Notes: generated by a model from the letters alone, not told the origin. DNA of 64,000 nucleotides from DATDIC01 sp963764525 (GCA_963764525.1 CAVXTC010000016.1:372001-436000), one strand, 5' to 3'. Positions 49,483 through 60,271 are shown, counted from the stretch's first letter. Translations and numbers: made by a program.

Positions 49483-50770
49483 CTATTGCGCGCTCTCCAC
49501 CGCGGCGACCAGCCGTTTCTGTCCTTCGGCCGCCGGAATGGCGCTGTTGTGCACATACTCGGTCAGCACGTCGATCATCGCCGCGGTGATGCCGTTGGGC
49601 TGCGCCATGTTGTGCGCGAGGCTCAGCACCACCCGGTTCTGGCCGATCGCATTCTTCAGGTTCTGCGCCGAGTTACGCTGACCGTCGGTGAAACCCTGCG
49701 TGGTCAGGTCCACATCGGTGCGCGCGGGAATTGATCCGGTGATTTTCGAATACATCTCCTCGGTGCCCGGCTGCATCACGATCTCGGCGAACAGCTTCTG
49801 CCCGGCTTTCAGATCGGCCGCCTTTTCCTGCCAGAAGATGAAGCAGTCGGCGTTCAGGTCGAAGCAAGGCGGACCGCTTTCCTGCGGCGCCGGACCGCTG
49901 CTGAAATCAGCCGGCGTGGCGCCGGCGCGCAGCAGGTTGCCCTGCGCCCAGCCGCCCATCAGCACCATGCCCATGTCGCCCTTCACGAAGGCCGGCAGGT
50001 TCACCGCCAGCGTCTGCGCGGCAATGTTCGGGTTCATCCAGTTGGCGAATTTGCGCGTCTGCTCGAACGCTGCCAGCACCTCCTTGCTGTTCAGCGCGTC
50101 GGTATCCAGCTTCATGATGGCGTTTCGATAGACATCCGGACTGATCCCGGCCAGCGCGATCTCGAACTTCATCCCGTCGTCCCAGCGGACGCCGCCGTTC
50201 GCCAGCGGGGTCATCCCGGCTTCCTTCATCTTCGTCGCGGCTTCGTTGAATTCGGCCCAGGAGGCCGGCGCGCTTGGTCAGTTTCGCGCGTTCCATCCCC
50301 TTGGCCGACAGGAACAGCGTGTTGATGCGATAGACCTGCATCGGCAGCGCGATCCAGTGGCCGCCGGGCTGGCAGCTTGCGGCGAGTTCCGCCGGTACCT
50401 TGTCCTCGAACCCGGCGGCCTTTACCCAGGGCGTGATATCGACGGTCGGGGCGATCTTTGACCAGGCGGCGATCTCCGGTCCCTTGAGCTGCGAGATCGC
50501 CGGCGGATCGCCAGCCATGATCTGGGCGCGCAGCTTGTTCATCATTTCGGTGGTGAAGCCGGGAACGGGGTTATGCTGCCAGATCCCGCCGTGTTCCTCG
50601 AACACCTTGCCGAGCGCGCTGATCGCCGCGCCGTCGCTGCCGGTGGACCACTGGGAGATCGCGGTGACGCGCGGTTTCACGGCGCCGGCGGTTTGCGCGC
50701 GAGCAATCGCCGGGGCGGCGAGCAAGGCCGCGGAGCCGGCCAGCAGGGTGCGGCGGGTCGTATGGGACAT
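49483..50770 (-). CDS. Sugar ABC extracellular binding protein, one frame break
   Basis: Periplasmic solute-binding protein of the sugar family, ~429 residues. The N-terminus TTRRTLLAGSAALLAAPAIA has a twin-arginine-like signal ending ARAQ. VTAISQWSTGSDGAAISALG and GFTTEMMNKLRAQIMAGDPP are typical of ugpB/maltose-type binders. The frame breaks near 50270 (KLTKRAG to SWAEFNEAATKM). It is the first gene of the importer operon and reads away from the dehalogenase remnant. Confidence 0.87.
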
Positions 50771-50870
50771 GGTTTCCTCCGTTGATCGCCGGATGGCACC
50801 GGGGCGCCCGGATTAGCCCGGATTTCCCGGATGAAGAATTTTGGCATGGTACGAACCTGCCTAATCCGCC

Positions 50871-51070
50871 ATGAATATCAGCGTGCTGCCATGGGCATGG
50901 TGGTGGTGGACGCATGGAACACCCGGCGGTGAATCGGATGACGATGCTCTGCGGGTCGATTTCGACCGACGCCTGAAACTGGAATTCCACGGCAGCTGCA
51001 TCATCTCCAGGGCCGGCGGTCCCCGGTTCGGGCAAACGCCGGCATGGCGGAAACATGAGGGACTTGTGAG
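50871..51070 (+). mobile_element. IS1380-family transposase N-terminal scrap
   Basis: A frame from ATG 50871 encodes LRVDFDRRLKLEFHGSCIIS, close to the conserved start of IS1380-type transposases (VDFD...FHG...ITSDAG). Similarity fades after ~45 residues. No other part of the element is seen. The rest of 50771-50870 is the leader of the sugar-binding protein gene. Confidence 0.5.
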
Positions 51071-51877
51071 ATGATCGACCCGCCGATCAGATCGACGGAC
51101 CCGCGGAAGCGGGCTTCCGTGTTCGATACCGAGATGAGCTATGTGGACACCAGCGCCGGGGACCCGATTGTGTTCCTGCACGGCAATCCGACTTTTCCTA
51201 CCTGTGGCGCAACGTGATCCCGTATGTGCGCGATCTCGGCCGATGCTTGGCGCCGGACCTTGTGGGGATGGGGCAATCCGGCGCCTCGCCGAGCGTGCCT
51301 ATCGCTTCGGGGACCACGCCCGCTATCTCGATGCCTGGTTCGAGGCGCTGAACCTGACACGGAATGTGACCCTGGTGCTGCACGACTGGGGATCGGCGCT
51401 CGGCCTCGACTGGGCCCGCCGACATCCGCAACGGGTGCGGGCGATTGCCTACATGGAGGCAATCGTCCAGCCGCGAGATTGGGATGACCTTCCGCAGGAT
51501 CGGGCTTCGCTTGTTCAAGGAGATGCGCTCGCCGCGCGGCGAGCACATGATCCTCGATGAGAACGCCTTCATTGAGGTGCTGCTGCCCAGGCTGATCATC
51601 CGACGGTTGAGTGATGCAGAGATGGAGGCTTATCGCCGGCCATTTCGCGAGCGTGCGGCGCGGCTGCCGATGCTGATCTGGCCGCGAGAGCTTCCGATCG
51701 GGGGTGAACCTGCCGATATCGTGGCCTGGTCGAGGAGTATGGAAGCTGGCTGGCCAACAGCGAACTGCCGAAGCTGCTTATTTCGGCTGAGCCCGGATCG
51801 CTGCTGACCGGTCGGGCCCTCGCCTTCTGCCGGACATGGACTAATCAGGAGGAAGTAACCGTGCCAGGTAACCACAC
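51071..51877 (+). pseudogene. Haloalkane dehalogenase remnant lacking its 3' end
   Basis: Clear match to DhaA/LinB-type dehalogenases. Residues TEMSYVDTSAGDPIVFLHGN, PDLVGMGQSG and VTLVLHDWGSALGLDWARRH (nucleophile Asp plus halide-binding Trp) are present. IGLRLFKEMRSPRGEHMILD and LLTGRALAFCRTWTNQEEVT also remain. At least four frame breaks occur. Homology ends after VTVPG, before the catalytic His, and runs into DNA at the 3' end of the opposing MFS gene. Even if the frameshifts are sequencing errors, the missing end makes it non-functional. Confidence 0.85.
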
Positions 51878-51923
51878 CCCCTGGGGGGCTGGCCTCATGC
51901 CGCCCGTCGGCTGCCGCGGTCCT

Positions 51924-53476
51924 TCAATGCGCGTCGGCCGCCGGCGCGCTGGGCGGCAGCACCTTGCGCAGCAGCGGCACCAGCAGGGTGGCGACGATGA
52001 ACGCGACCATGATGGCGCGGAATGCGTCGGCGTAGGCCAAGCGTCGAGGCCTCCCGATACGACCAGCCGCCAGAGCCGCGCCATCGCCGCAACGTGGCCG
52101 CCCGCCGGGCGCCCGGCAGGGCGGCGTAACGCGCGTCAGGCCCTGCACCAGCCGGTCCATCGCGCCATTGGCATGCGTCAGGTTGGATGCGATCGCCAGG
52201 AAGTGGAAATTCGTCCGCGCATTCAGGATCGCGCCGCACACCGCGATGCCGACCGCGCCGCCCAGGTTGCGCATCATGTTGAACAATCCGCTGGCGTATT
52301 TCAGCCGCTCCGGCGGCAAGCTTCCAAGCCCGAGCGTCACCGCCGGCGCCACCGCGAAGACCTGCGGAAAGCCGCGCAGCACCTGCGGGATCAGAAGCTG
52401 CCCGGCCCCCCAGTCATGAGTAATGAAACTGAAGCTCCACATCGACAGGCCGAAGCAGCCCAGCCCGAACATCATCAGCCAGCGCAAATCCATCCGGCGA
52501 CCCAGGACGACGTAGATCGGCACGCCCACCAGCGACGCCGCTCCGGTCGAGAACATCGCCACGCCGGTCTGCCAGGCGCTGAAGCCGCGGACGTAGCCCA
52601 GGAACAGCGGAGTCAGGTAAATGGTCGAAAAGATGCCGATCCCGGTGACGAACGACATAAAGCATCCAAGCGCGAAGTTGCGGTTGCGCAGCGCGCGCAA
52701 ATCCACCACGGGGTTGGCGAAGGTCAGGCAGCGGGCCACGAACACGCCGAGCGACGCCGCCGCTATCAGAGCGCAGGTGCGAATCGTGTCGTCGCTGAAC
52801 CAGTTCCAGCGCGTGCCCTCTTCCAGCACGTATTCCAGGGTGCCGAGGCCGATCGCCATCAGCACGATGCCCGGATAGTCGGCGCCCTTGATCAGCGACA
52901 GGTCCGGCTCGTCGATTCGCACCAGCAGCGGCACCAGATCGCCACCGCGCAGCCGGGCAGCAGGTTGACGTAGAACAGCCAGTGCCAGTTCAGCGTGTCG
53001 GTGATCCATCCGCCGATCACCGGCCCCAGGGTCGGCGCGATCGAGGCGATGGTGCCGACCACGGCAGCCGCATAAACCCGGCGCTGGCCCTGGAAATAAT
53101 GGAACGACGACGTGAACACCGTCGGGATCATCGACGCGCCGAGCAGCCCCTGCAGCGCGCGGAACAGGATCATGCTCTGGATGTTCCAGGCCAGCCCGCA
53201 CAGCATGCTGGCGGCGGTGAAGCCGACGGCGGAGGCGGTGAACAGCCAGCGCGTGGAAAACACGCGCGTCAGCCAGCCGGACAGCGGGATGACGATGATC
53301 TCGGCGATCAGATAGGCGGTCTGCACCCAACTGATCTGATCCTGCGCGGCCGACAGCCCGCCGCCGATATCCTGCAAAGAAGACGCGACGATCTGGATGT
53401 CCAGCAGGGCGATGAACATGCCCACGCACATCACCGCGAACGGAAGGATGCCGCGCAGGAGCCGCGGTGCGGTCAT
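51924..53476 (-). CDS. DHA2-family multidrug MFS transporter (EmrB type), two frame breaks
   Basis: Proton-driven exporter of ~517 residues with 14 predicted helices. The motif-A-like region PLSGWLTRVFSTRW, motif C GTIASIAPTLGPVIGGWITD and WHWLFYVNLLPG are typical of EmrB. Breaks lie near 52945 and near 52100. The latter scrambles the residues just before the last helix, AIMVAFIVATLLVPLLRK. Start ATG 53476 overlaps the HlyD stop (ATGA). Works with the adjacent periplasmic adaptor. Confidence 0.88.
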
Positions 53477-54566
53477 TTCGCTGTCCGGTTTCGCGGGTAT
53501 CGACGCTCGCGGTGGTCGAGAGCCCGGGGCGCAGCAGCCGAGCACCGGGCCGTCGGCATCCAGCTGATGCGCACCGGCACGCGCTGGACGATCTTGGTGA
53601 AGTTGCCGGTGGCGTTCTCCGCCGGGATCACGCTGAAGATCGCGCCGGTCGCCGGGGCCAGGCTGGCACATGGCCGTGGAAAACATGTCCGCCCAGCACG
53701 TCGGCGACGATCGTCGCCGGCTGGCCGGGCGTCATGCGGGCCAAGATCGTCTTCCTTGAAATTGGCGTCCACCCACAGCCCGTGCACCGGCACCATCGAC
53801 AGCAGATAGGTGCCGCCCGACACGTAGGTCCCGACCTGGGCGGAGCGGTTGCCGATAATACCATCTATCGGCGAGCGTATTCGGTGTAACCGAGATTGAG
53901 CTCCGCGGTCGCGGCGGTCCGCGGCGGCATGCGCGACCGCCGCGCGGGCCTCGGCGATCTCGGTTCCAAGCACGACAAGCTGCTGCTTCGCGGCATCGAT
54001 GCCCGGCCTGGACGATAGCACGCGGCCTGCGCCTGCTGGTCGGCGGCGAGCGCGCTTCTGCGCTCCTGCACCGACCCGGCGCTGGTGCGCCAGGCTGCGT
54101 AGCGCGACGCATCCTGGCTGAGAACACCGCCCTGGCCGTCTTCGCCGCCAGGTCAGCCAGGGCCTGGCGGATGATGGCCCGCTGCAATTCGCTGCGCGCG
54201 GCGAGGTTGCCAAGCGCCGCCTCGCGCTGCCCGACGACCGCGATCTGCGCGATCGAGTGCCGCCCGCGCGTCACGATCGTCCAGGCGGATCAGAGGCTGG
54301 CCCGCGCGCGCCCTCTCATTGTCGGTCACCAGGATTTGCGACACGAAGCCGGCGATATGCGGCGAGATCGGCGGTAACGTTGCCACCGACATAAGCATCA
54401 TCGGTGCTGGCGAGGAAGCGTCCCTACGGTCCACCAGCCATACCCGTACCACCGGCGCCCAGCGCCGGCAAGCGCCAGCCCCGCCACGACAGCCGCTTGC
54501 GCGACCGGGCCGGCCGGTGAATGGCCGGGGGCGCGAGAACGTCGCGGGCGATCGCCTGGCCGCTCA
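53473..54566 (-). CDS. HlyD/EmrA-family membrane-fusion protein, several frame breaks
   Basis: Periplasmic adaptor joining the EmrB pump to an outer-membrane channel. Recognisable pieces are PISPHIAGFVSQILVTDNER and AGQPLIRLDDRDA (lipoyl half), coiled-coil AARSELQRAIIRQALADLAA, RSPIDGIIGNRSAQVGTYVS (second lipoyl half), WVDANFKEDDLG and NFTKIVQRVPVRI (beta-barrel). At least five frame breaks occur between 53650 and 54450. This is the most damaged full-length gene in the window. ATG 54566 is the probable start. Confidence 0.75.
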
Positions 54567-55054
54567 TGGCGCGGTGCCCGACGACCGTTGCGTTGCCGGG
54601 TGCGCGCATCGGCCGCCGGACCGGGCGCCGACCGGAAGTCCGGCTCGGCCAGCTTGCGGCCGGTGGCCCGATCGACCAGCACCGGGTCGGCCACCGCCCC
54701 CGTCTTGCTGTCGATCACCACGACGCTGGCGCCCTCCGGCGCGAAATGCCGGTTGCCCCAGGCGAGCAGCGCCCACAGCACCGGGCGGAAGTCACGGCCA
54801 CGCTCGGTCAGCACATATTCGTCGCGCGGCGGCCGTTCGCTATAGCGGCGCCGTTCCAGCAGACCGGACTCGACCAGCGCGTTCAGCCGGCGCGCCAGCA
54901 TGTTGGGAGCGATATCCAGGCTTTTCTGGAACTGATCGAAGCGGGTCAGCCCGTGGAAGGCGTCGCGCAGGATCAGGATGCTCCACCATTCGCCGACGCG
55001 CTCCAGGCTGCGGGCGATGGGGCATTGCATGTTGCCGAAGCTCTTGCGCTGCAT
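54566..55054 (-). CDS. HxlR-family transcriptional regulator
   Basis: Winged-helix regulator, first gene of the efflux operon. CPIARSLERVGEWWSILILR holds the family-typical N-terminal Cys; DQFQKSLDIAPNMLARRLNA is the recognition region, and LLERRRYSERPPRDEYVLTE the wing. Recognisable sequence ends near 54610. The open frame runs on to 54398, overlapping hlyD, so a late frame break is likely and the exact stop is uncertain. Divergent from the peptide-binding protein gene, 144 bp away. Likely controls the pump in response to a small reactive molecule (inference). Confidence 0.82.
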
Positions 55055-55198
55055 GACTGGGACCGCTGGTTGCTATCAAGATGCAAGCCATATAGGGCGG
55101 TGGCTATCATGATGCAAGTGCTGCTGCGGGATGGCCGCTTCCCGCCGCCGCGAGGGCCCGCTATAGCTGCGGCAAGCAATTTTTCTGGGGAGACCACA

Positions 55199-56794
55199 AT
55201 GCTGACCCGTCGGTCCCTGCTCGTTTCCGGCGCCGCCCTCGGCACCGCGACGGGCCTTCGCGCTCCTGCGTTTGCTGCCACCCCGCCAGGGATCGTGGTG
55301 ATGGCCAAGCAGATCGACGACATCATCAGCTTCGATCCGGGCGAGGCGTATGAGTTCACGGACAACGAGGTGGACGGCAACTGCTACCGCAAGCTGGTCG
55401 GCCCCGACCCCAACCAGGGCACGCGCATCGCCGGCGATTTGGCCGAGAAATGGGAGATCAGCGAGGATGGGACGAACTTCACCTTCCACATGCGCAAGGA
55501 CGCCCGCTTCGAATCCGGCAAGCCGGTCACCGCGGCCGACGCGGAGTATTCGCTGCGCCGCGTGGTGATGATGAACAAGACGCCCGGTTTCATCATCACC
55601 CAGTTCGGTTTCACCAAGGACAACGTCGAGAAGCTGATCCGCGCCACCGACGAGCAGACGCTGGTGATGCAGCTTCCCGCCCCGCAGGCGCCGAGCTTCG
55701 TGCTGTATTGCCTGTCGGCAAACGTGGGCTGCGTGGTCGAGAAGGCGACTGCCGAGGCGAACGCAACGAACGGCGATTTCGGCAACGGCTGGCTGAAGAC
55801 GCACACCGCCGGCGCCGGCAGTTTCAGGCTGACGTCGTGGCAGGCGTCGGACCATGTGATCGTCGATGCCAACCCGCACGCGACAGTGAAGCCGGGGGTG
55901 AAGCGCATCGTGCTGCAGCACGTGAAGGACCCGGCCGAACAGTTGCTGCTGCTGCAGAAAGGCGGCGTGGATATCGCCCGCGACCTGCAGGCCGACCAGC
56001 TCAAGGCGATCGCCCACAACGCCGGGTTCCACATCGAGTCGGCGGGGCAGGGAACCTCGATGTACATCGCGATGAACCAGGCGAACGCCGAGCTGGCCAA
56101 GCCGGAAGTGCGGCAGGCGATCAAATGGGCGATCAACTACGATGCGATCGCCAAGAACATCACGCCGATGACCTGGACGGTGCAGCAATCCTTCCTGCCG
56201 CGCGGGCTTCCCGGAGCGCTGTCGGAACAGCCGTTCACCCAGGATTTCGGCAAGGCGAAGACGCTGCTGGCACAGGCCGGGCTGGCGAACGGGTTCAACG
56301 TGACGATGGATTACATCTCCGCCGCGCCGTACGACCAGATCGCGCAGGCGGTGCAGGCCGATCTGGGGAAGATCGGCATCAAGGTGCAGCTTCTGCCCGG
56401 CGAGCAGAAGCAGGTGATCACCAAGACGCGGGCGCGCACGCACCAGCTTGCGATGCTGGTGTGGGGGACCGACTATTTCGATCCCAACTCCAACGCGCAG
56501 GCGTTCTGCGCCAATCCGGACGATTCCGACACCAGCAAGCTGAAGATCCTGGCATGGCGCAGCCATTTCCAGAACAAACAACTGACCGGCGAGGTGGAGG
56601 ACGCGGCCAAGGAGGTGAACGCCGACAAGCGCATCGCGCTGTACAAGACAATGCAGGAGCAGTTCTGGGACGTGGCGCCGTTCGCCATGATGCTGCAAAA
56701 GGATGAGGTGGCGACGATGCGAAAGGCGATCACCGGACTGCGCCTCGGGCCGATGCCGGACTACACGAAGTATGCGGCGATCCGGAAGGCTTGA
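55199..56794 (+). CDS. Peptide ABC substrate-binding protein (DppA/OppA family)
   Basis: Periplasmic SBP_bac_5-family protein of 531 residues. The signal is LTRRSLLVSGAALGTATGL, a twin-arginine-like leader ending AFAA. Family blocks are KLVGPDPNQGTRIAGDLAEK, FTFHMRKDARFESGKPVTAA, VRQAIKWAINYDAIAKNITP and FLPRGLPGALSEQPFTQDFG. GGGGAG-type purines precede ATG 55199. First gene of a dpp-type importer; the permease genes follow after a toxin-antitoxin insertion. Intact. Confidence 0.92.
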   Translation: MLTRRSLLVSGAALGTATGLRAPAFAATPPGIVVMAKQIDDIISFDPGEAYEFTDNEVDGNCYRKLVGPDPNQGTRIAGDLAEKWEISEDGTNFTFHMRKDARFESGKPVTAADAEYSLRRVVMMNKTPGFIITQFGFTKDNVEKLIRATDEQTLVMQLPAPQAPSFVLYCLSANVGCVVEKATAEANATNGDFGNGWLKTHTAGAGSFRLTSWQASDHVIVDANPHATVKPGVKRIVLQHVKDPAEQLLLLQKGGVDIARDLQADQLKAIAHNAGFHIESAGQGTSMYIAMNQANAELAKPEVRQAIKWAINYDAIAKNITPMTWTVQQSFLPRGLPGALSEQPFTQDFGKAKTLLAQAGLANGFNVTMDYISAAPYDQIAQAVQADLGKIGIKVQLLPGEQKQVITKTRARTHQLAMLVWGTDYFDPNSNAQAFCANPDDSDTSKLKILAWRSHFQNKQLTGEVEDAAKEVNADKRIALYKTMQEQFWDVAPFAMMLQKDEVATMRKAITGLRLGPMPDYTKYAAIRKA

Positions 56795-56853
56795 GGTTCG
56801 CAGTGCAGCAACCCCTTCCCGCTGGGAAGGGGAGGTTGCGAGCAGGGGGCTGC

Positions 56854-57078
56854 ATGAACCAGATTCGCACCCGAATCGTGGTGGGCGACGATCATCGCAT
56901 CACTGGCATCGTGCCTGATGAGGTGCCGCCCGGCGAACATGAGGCGGTCATAACCATCGCGCAGGAGCCGACGCACGAAGACGCTTCACGTCTGGCCGAC
57001 ATGCCGGTCCACGATACGCCCTGGGATGGCAGCATTTCGCTCCACCGCGAGAATATGTACGGCGACGATGGCCGTTGA
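56854..57078 (+). CDS. Putative antitoxin of a PIN-domain pair
   Basis: Small acidic protein of 74 residues directly upstream of, and overlapping by 11 bp, a PIN-domain gene; this is the usual arrangement of VapBC-type pairs. It starts MNQIRTRIVVGDDHRITGIV, with DEVPPGEHEAVITIAQEPTH following. No classical AbrB or RHH motif is clear to me, so the call rests mainly on size and context. ATG 56854 has AGCAGGGGG upstream. Intact. Confidence 0.6.
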   Translation: MNQIRTRIVVGDDHRITGIVPDEVPPGEHEAVITIAQEPTHEDASRLADMPVHDTPWDGSISLHRENMYGDDGR

Positions 57079-57516
57079 ATCGGTCTTTCTTGATACCAAC
57101 GTGCTTGTCTACGTGAGCCGACCGGTTTCGCCTGAGCACCTGAGGGCACAGACCTGTATTCGGTCAGGCTCGAAACGGAAGGGCGCACGCTCTGGATCAG
57201 TCGTTAGGTAATGCGGGAATATCTTGCGGTTGTCACCCGACCCCAGGCAACCTCCGCGCCGCTGTCCATGCCGATTGCGATTGCCGATATCCGGCGGTTT
57301 CGTTCTTCGTTTCAAATCGCCGAGGACGGCCGAGCCGTGCTCCACCAATTGTTGCACCTTCTCGAAGTTTATCCGGGCGCCGGAAAGCAGGTGCATGACG
57401 CCAATATTGTCGCTACCATGCTTGAGCACGGGTTGCCCCGGCTGCTGACCTTCAACACCGCCGATTTCCGCCGCGTCGCCGGCCTGATCGAGCTGGAACC
57501 GCTGCCGGCGCCATGA
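57068..57516 (+). pseudogene. PIN-domain (VapC-like) toxin, broken by a frame shift and an in-frame TAG
   Basis: Ribonuclease-type PIN domain of ~148 codons. Catalytic acids are present: FLDTNVLVY at the start, VHDANIVATMLEHG and LTFNTADFRRV near the end. After RAQ near 57145 the frame shifts. In the continuing frame GRTLWISR is followed by TAG (57202-57207 area) where CAG would give RQVMREYL. A substitution as well as a shift argues for real inactivation. The stop overlaps dppB (ATGA). Confidence 0.75.
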
Positions 57517-58535
57517 TCCCGCTCTCCGCTCGTCTGCGCCGCATCTCCGGCACTTTCGCCAGCGTGCCGGTGACGCTGTTCGGGCTGATCCTGGTCACTT
57601 TCCTGATCGGCCGCGTGATGCCGATCGACCCGGTGATCGCCATCGTCGGCGACCACGCACCGCCCGACGTGATGGCGCGGGTGCGCCTGGAACTCGGCCT
57701 CGACCGGCCGCTGATCGTGCAGTTCGGCATCTACCTGATGCGGCTGCTGCACGGCAATCTCGGCACCAGCGTGATGACCACGCATCCGGTCACCCAGGAC
57801 ATCGCCACCTATTTCCCGGCGACGTTCGAGCTGGCGACTGCGGCGATCATCCTGGCGATCGTCATCGGCATCCCGCTGGGCGTGATCGCCGCCGCGCGGC
57901 AGGGCTCGCGGTTCGATCACGTGGTGCGCGTGGTCAGCCTGGCCGGGCAATCCATCCCGGTGTTCGTGCTGGCGCTGATCTTCCTGCTGGTCTTCTACGT
58001 GAAGCTCGGCATCGCGCCGGGCACCGGGCAGATCGACGTGCTGTATGACGGGACGGTCGATCGCATCACCGGCATGCTGGTGATCGATGCGGTGATCGAG
58101 GGCCAGTGGGACGTGTTCTGGAACGCGCTCGCGCACCTCGCGATGCCGGCGATCATCCTGGCCTATTTCAGCCTGGCCTACATCACCCGCATGACGCGCG
58201 CCTTCATGCTGGACGCGCTGGCCGGCGAATACATCGTCACCGCGCGGGCCAAGGGCCTGTCGGGCACCCGCATCCTGTGGCGGCACGCGTTCGGCAACAT
58301 CGCCGTGCCGCTGGTGACGGTGATCGCGCTGGCCTATGCTGGCCTGCTGGAAGGCGCGGTGCTGACGGAGACGGTATTCTCCTGGCCGGGACTGGGGCTT
58401 TACCTGACCGTGTCGCTGCTGAACGCCGACATGAATGCGGTGCTGGGCGCCACGCTGGTCATCGGTTTCGTGTATGTCGTGCTGAATCTGCTGGCCGATA
58501 TCGCCTATCGCATGCTGGATCCGAGGGTACGATGA
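57513..58535 (+). CDS. Peptide ABC permease DppB-like
   Basis: Inner-membrane permease of 340 residues with six helices. FGLILVTFLIGRVMPIDPV is TM1. RVRLELGLDRPLIVQFGIYL and LHGNLGTSV are the conserved periplasmic loop. The EAA-loop is YIVTARAKGLSGTRILWRHA, and ETVFSWPGLGLYLTVSLLNA is family-typical. ATG 57513 overlaps the PIN stop, and its stop overlaps dppC (ATGATG). Intact. Confidence 0.94.
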   Translation: MIPLSARLRRISGTFASVPVTLFGLILVTFLIGRVMPIDPVIAIVGDHAPPDVMARVRLELGLDRPLIVQFGIYLMRLLHGNLGTSVMTTHPVTQDIATYFPATFELATAAIILAIVIGIPLGVIAAARQGSRFDHVVRVVSLAGQSIPVFVLALIFLLVFYVKLGIAPGTGQIDVLYDGTVDRITGMLVIDAVIEGQWDVFWNALAHLAMPAIILAYFSLAYITRMTRAFMLDALAGEYIVTARAKGLSGTRILWRHAFGNIAVPLVTVIALAYAGLLEGAVLTETVFSWPGLGLYLTVSLLNADMNAVLGATLVIGFVYVVLNLLADIAYRMLDPRVR

Positions 58536-59441
58536 TGAGCGAACACGACCCCCCTGCGTGCCTGGCTGCTGACGGACACGCCGGCTTCTCGCCGGCAGGC
58601 GGCGTGGGGGCGCAGTTATCGGGGCTGGCTGCTGTTCCGGCGCAACACGCTGGCGATGATCGGGCTGGTGACGGCGGTGGTGCTGGTGGTTGCCTCGCTC
58701 GCGGCGCCGCTGATCACGCCCTATAGCCCCGACGCGCAGGAACTGGCGAACCGGCTGGCGCCGCCGTCCGCGGCACACTGGTTCGGCACCGACGAGCTGG
58801 GGCGCGACCTTTACACCCGGGTCATCTACGGCGGGCGGATCACGCTGGGCATGGTGGTCGCGGTGGTGGCGCTGGTGGCGCCGGTTGGGCTGCTGGTAGG
58901 TAGTTTCGCCGGATACCTGGGTGGGTTTGTCGATAAGGCGCTGATGCGCGTCACCGACGTGTTCCTCGCTTTCCCCCGCCTGATTCTGGCGCTGGCGTTC
59001 GTCGCCGCTCTGAAACCCGGCATCACCTCAGCGGTGTTCGCCATCGCGCTGACGTCGTGGCCGGCTTACGCACGGCTGGCGCGGGCGGATACGCTGACCA
59101 TCCGCAACACCGACTACATCGCGGCGATGCGGCTGACCGGCGCCGGGTCCGCGCGGATCATCGTGCGCCATGTCATTCCGCTGTGCCTGTCGTCGGTGAT
59201 CGTGCGGGTGACGCTGGACATGAGCGGCATCATCCTGACCGCGGCCGGGCTGGGCTTCCTCGGCATGGGGGCGCAGCCGCCGACGCCGGAATGGGGCACC
59301 ATGATCGCCGCCACGCGTGGTTACATCCTGCAGCAATGGTGGGTGCCGACGATCCCGGGTGTCGCCATCCTGATCGCCTCGTTGGCGTTCAACCTGCTGG
59401 GCGATGGCATGCGCGACGTGCTTGATCCGAAGCAGCGCTGA
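58532..59441 (+). CDS. Peptide ABC permease DppC-like, one frame break
   Basis: Partner permease of ~302 residues. The start MMSEHD at 58532 shifts frame in a C6 run near 58553 and continues RAWLLTDTPASRRQAAWGRS, then TM1 with IGLVTAVVLVVASLAAPLIT. HWFGTDELGRDLYTRVIYGG is the DppC/OppC signature, and YIAAMRLTGAGSARIIVRHV is the EAA-loop. Stop and dppD start share one base. A homopolymer origin of the break is likely. Confidence 0.92.
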
Positions 59442-60271
59442 TGCTGGTCGAGATCGACAATCTGCGCATCGACTTTGCCACGCCTTCAGGCGTCGAACAC
59501 GCGGTGCGTGGCGTTTCGCTGACCTTGGCACAGGAAAAGCTCGGCATCGTCGGCGAGAGCGGTTCGGGCAAGTCGCTGACCGCACGGGCCATCCTGCGGC
59601 TGCTGCCATCGGCCGCGCAGGTCACTGCCGACCGGCTGAGCTTCGATGGCATCGACGTGCTGACCGCGTCGGAGCGCGCGTTGCGCGACATTCGCGGCGG
59701 GCGTGCCGGGCTGATCCTGCAGGACCCGAAATACTCGCTGAACCCGGTGATGCCGATCGGCCAGCAGATCGCGGAAGCCTGGCGGATGCACAAACGCGGC
59801 TCTCGCCGTGTGGCCAGCCAGGCCGCGGTCGATCTGCTGGAGCAGGTGCGCATCCGGGAGCCTGGGCGGGTGGCGCGGCTGTATCCGCACGAGCTGTCGG
59901 GCGGCATGGGCCAGCGCGCCATGATCGCGATGATGCTGGCGCCGGACCCCGAGTTGCTGATCGCTGACGAACCGACCAGCGCGCTGGACGCGACGGTGCA
60001 GGCGGAAATCCTGCGGCTGATCGACGATCTGGTGTCACGCCGCGGCATGGGGCTGATCCTGATCAGCCACGACCTGCCGCTGGTCTCCCACTTCTGCGAC
60101 CGGGTGATGGTGATGTACGCCGGGCGCGTGCTGGAGCGATTGCCCGCCGGAGAACTGGCGCGCGCCAGGCACCCCTACACGCGCGGGCTGCTGGAGTGCC
60201 TGCCGTCGCTGGTGCATCCGCGCGCGCGGCTGGCGACCCTGGCGCGCGATCCGGCGTGGCTGACGGCTTGA
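59441..60271 (+). CDS. Peptide ABC ATPase DppD-like
   Basis: ATP-binding subunit of 276 residues. Walker A LGIVGESGSGKSLTARAILR, Q-loop ILQDPKYSLNPVMPIGQQ, signature HELSGGMGQRAMIAMMLAPD and Walker B LLIADEPTSALDATVQ are all intact. It ends ...HPYTRGLLECLPSLV, shorter than many DppD proteins and without the usual C-terminal Cys-rich region. The partner dppF is 1.76 kb further on, behind two unrelated - strand genes. Confidence 0.93.
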   Translation: MLVEIDNLRIDFATPSGVEHAVRGVSLTLAQEKLGIVGESGSGKSLTARAILRLLPSAAQVTADRLSFDGIDVLTASERALRDIRGGRAGLILQDPKYSLNPVMPIGQQIAEAWRMHKRGSRRVASQAAVDLLEQVRIREPGRVARLYPHELSGGMGQRAMIAMMLAPDPELLIADEPTSALDATVQAEILRLIDDLVSRRGMGLILISHDLPLVSHFCDRVMVMYAGRVLERLPAGELARARHPYTRGLLECLPSLVHPRARLATLARDPAWLTA

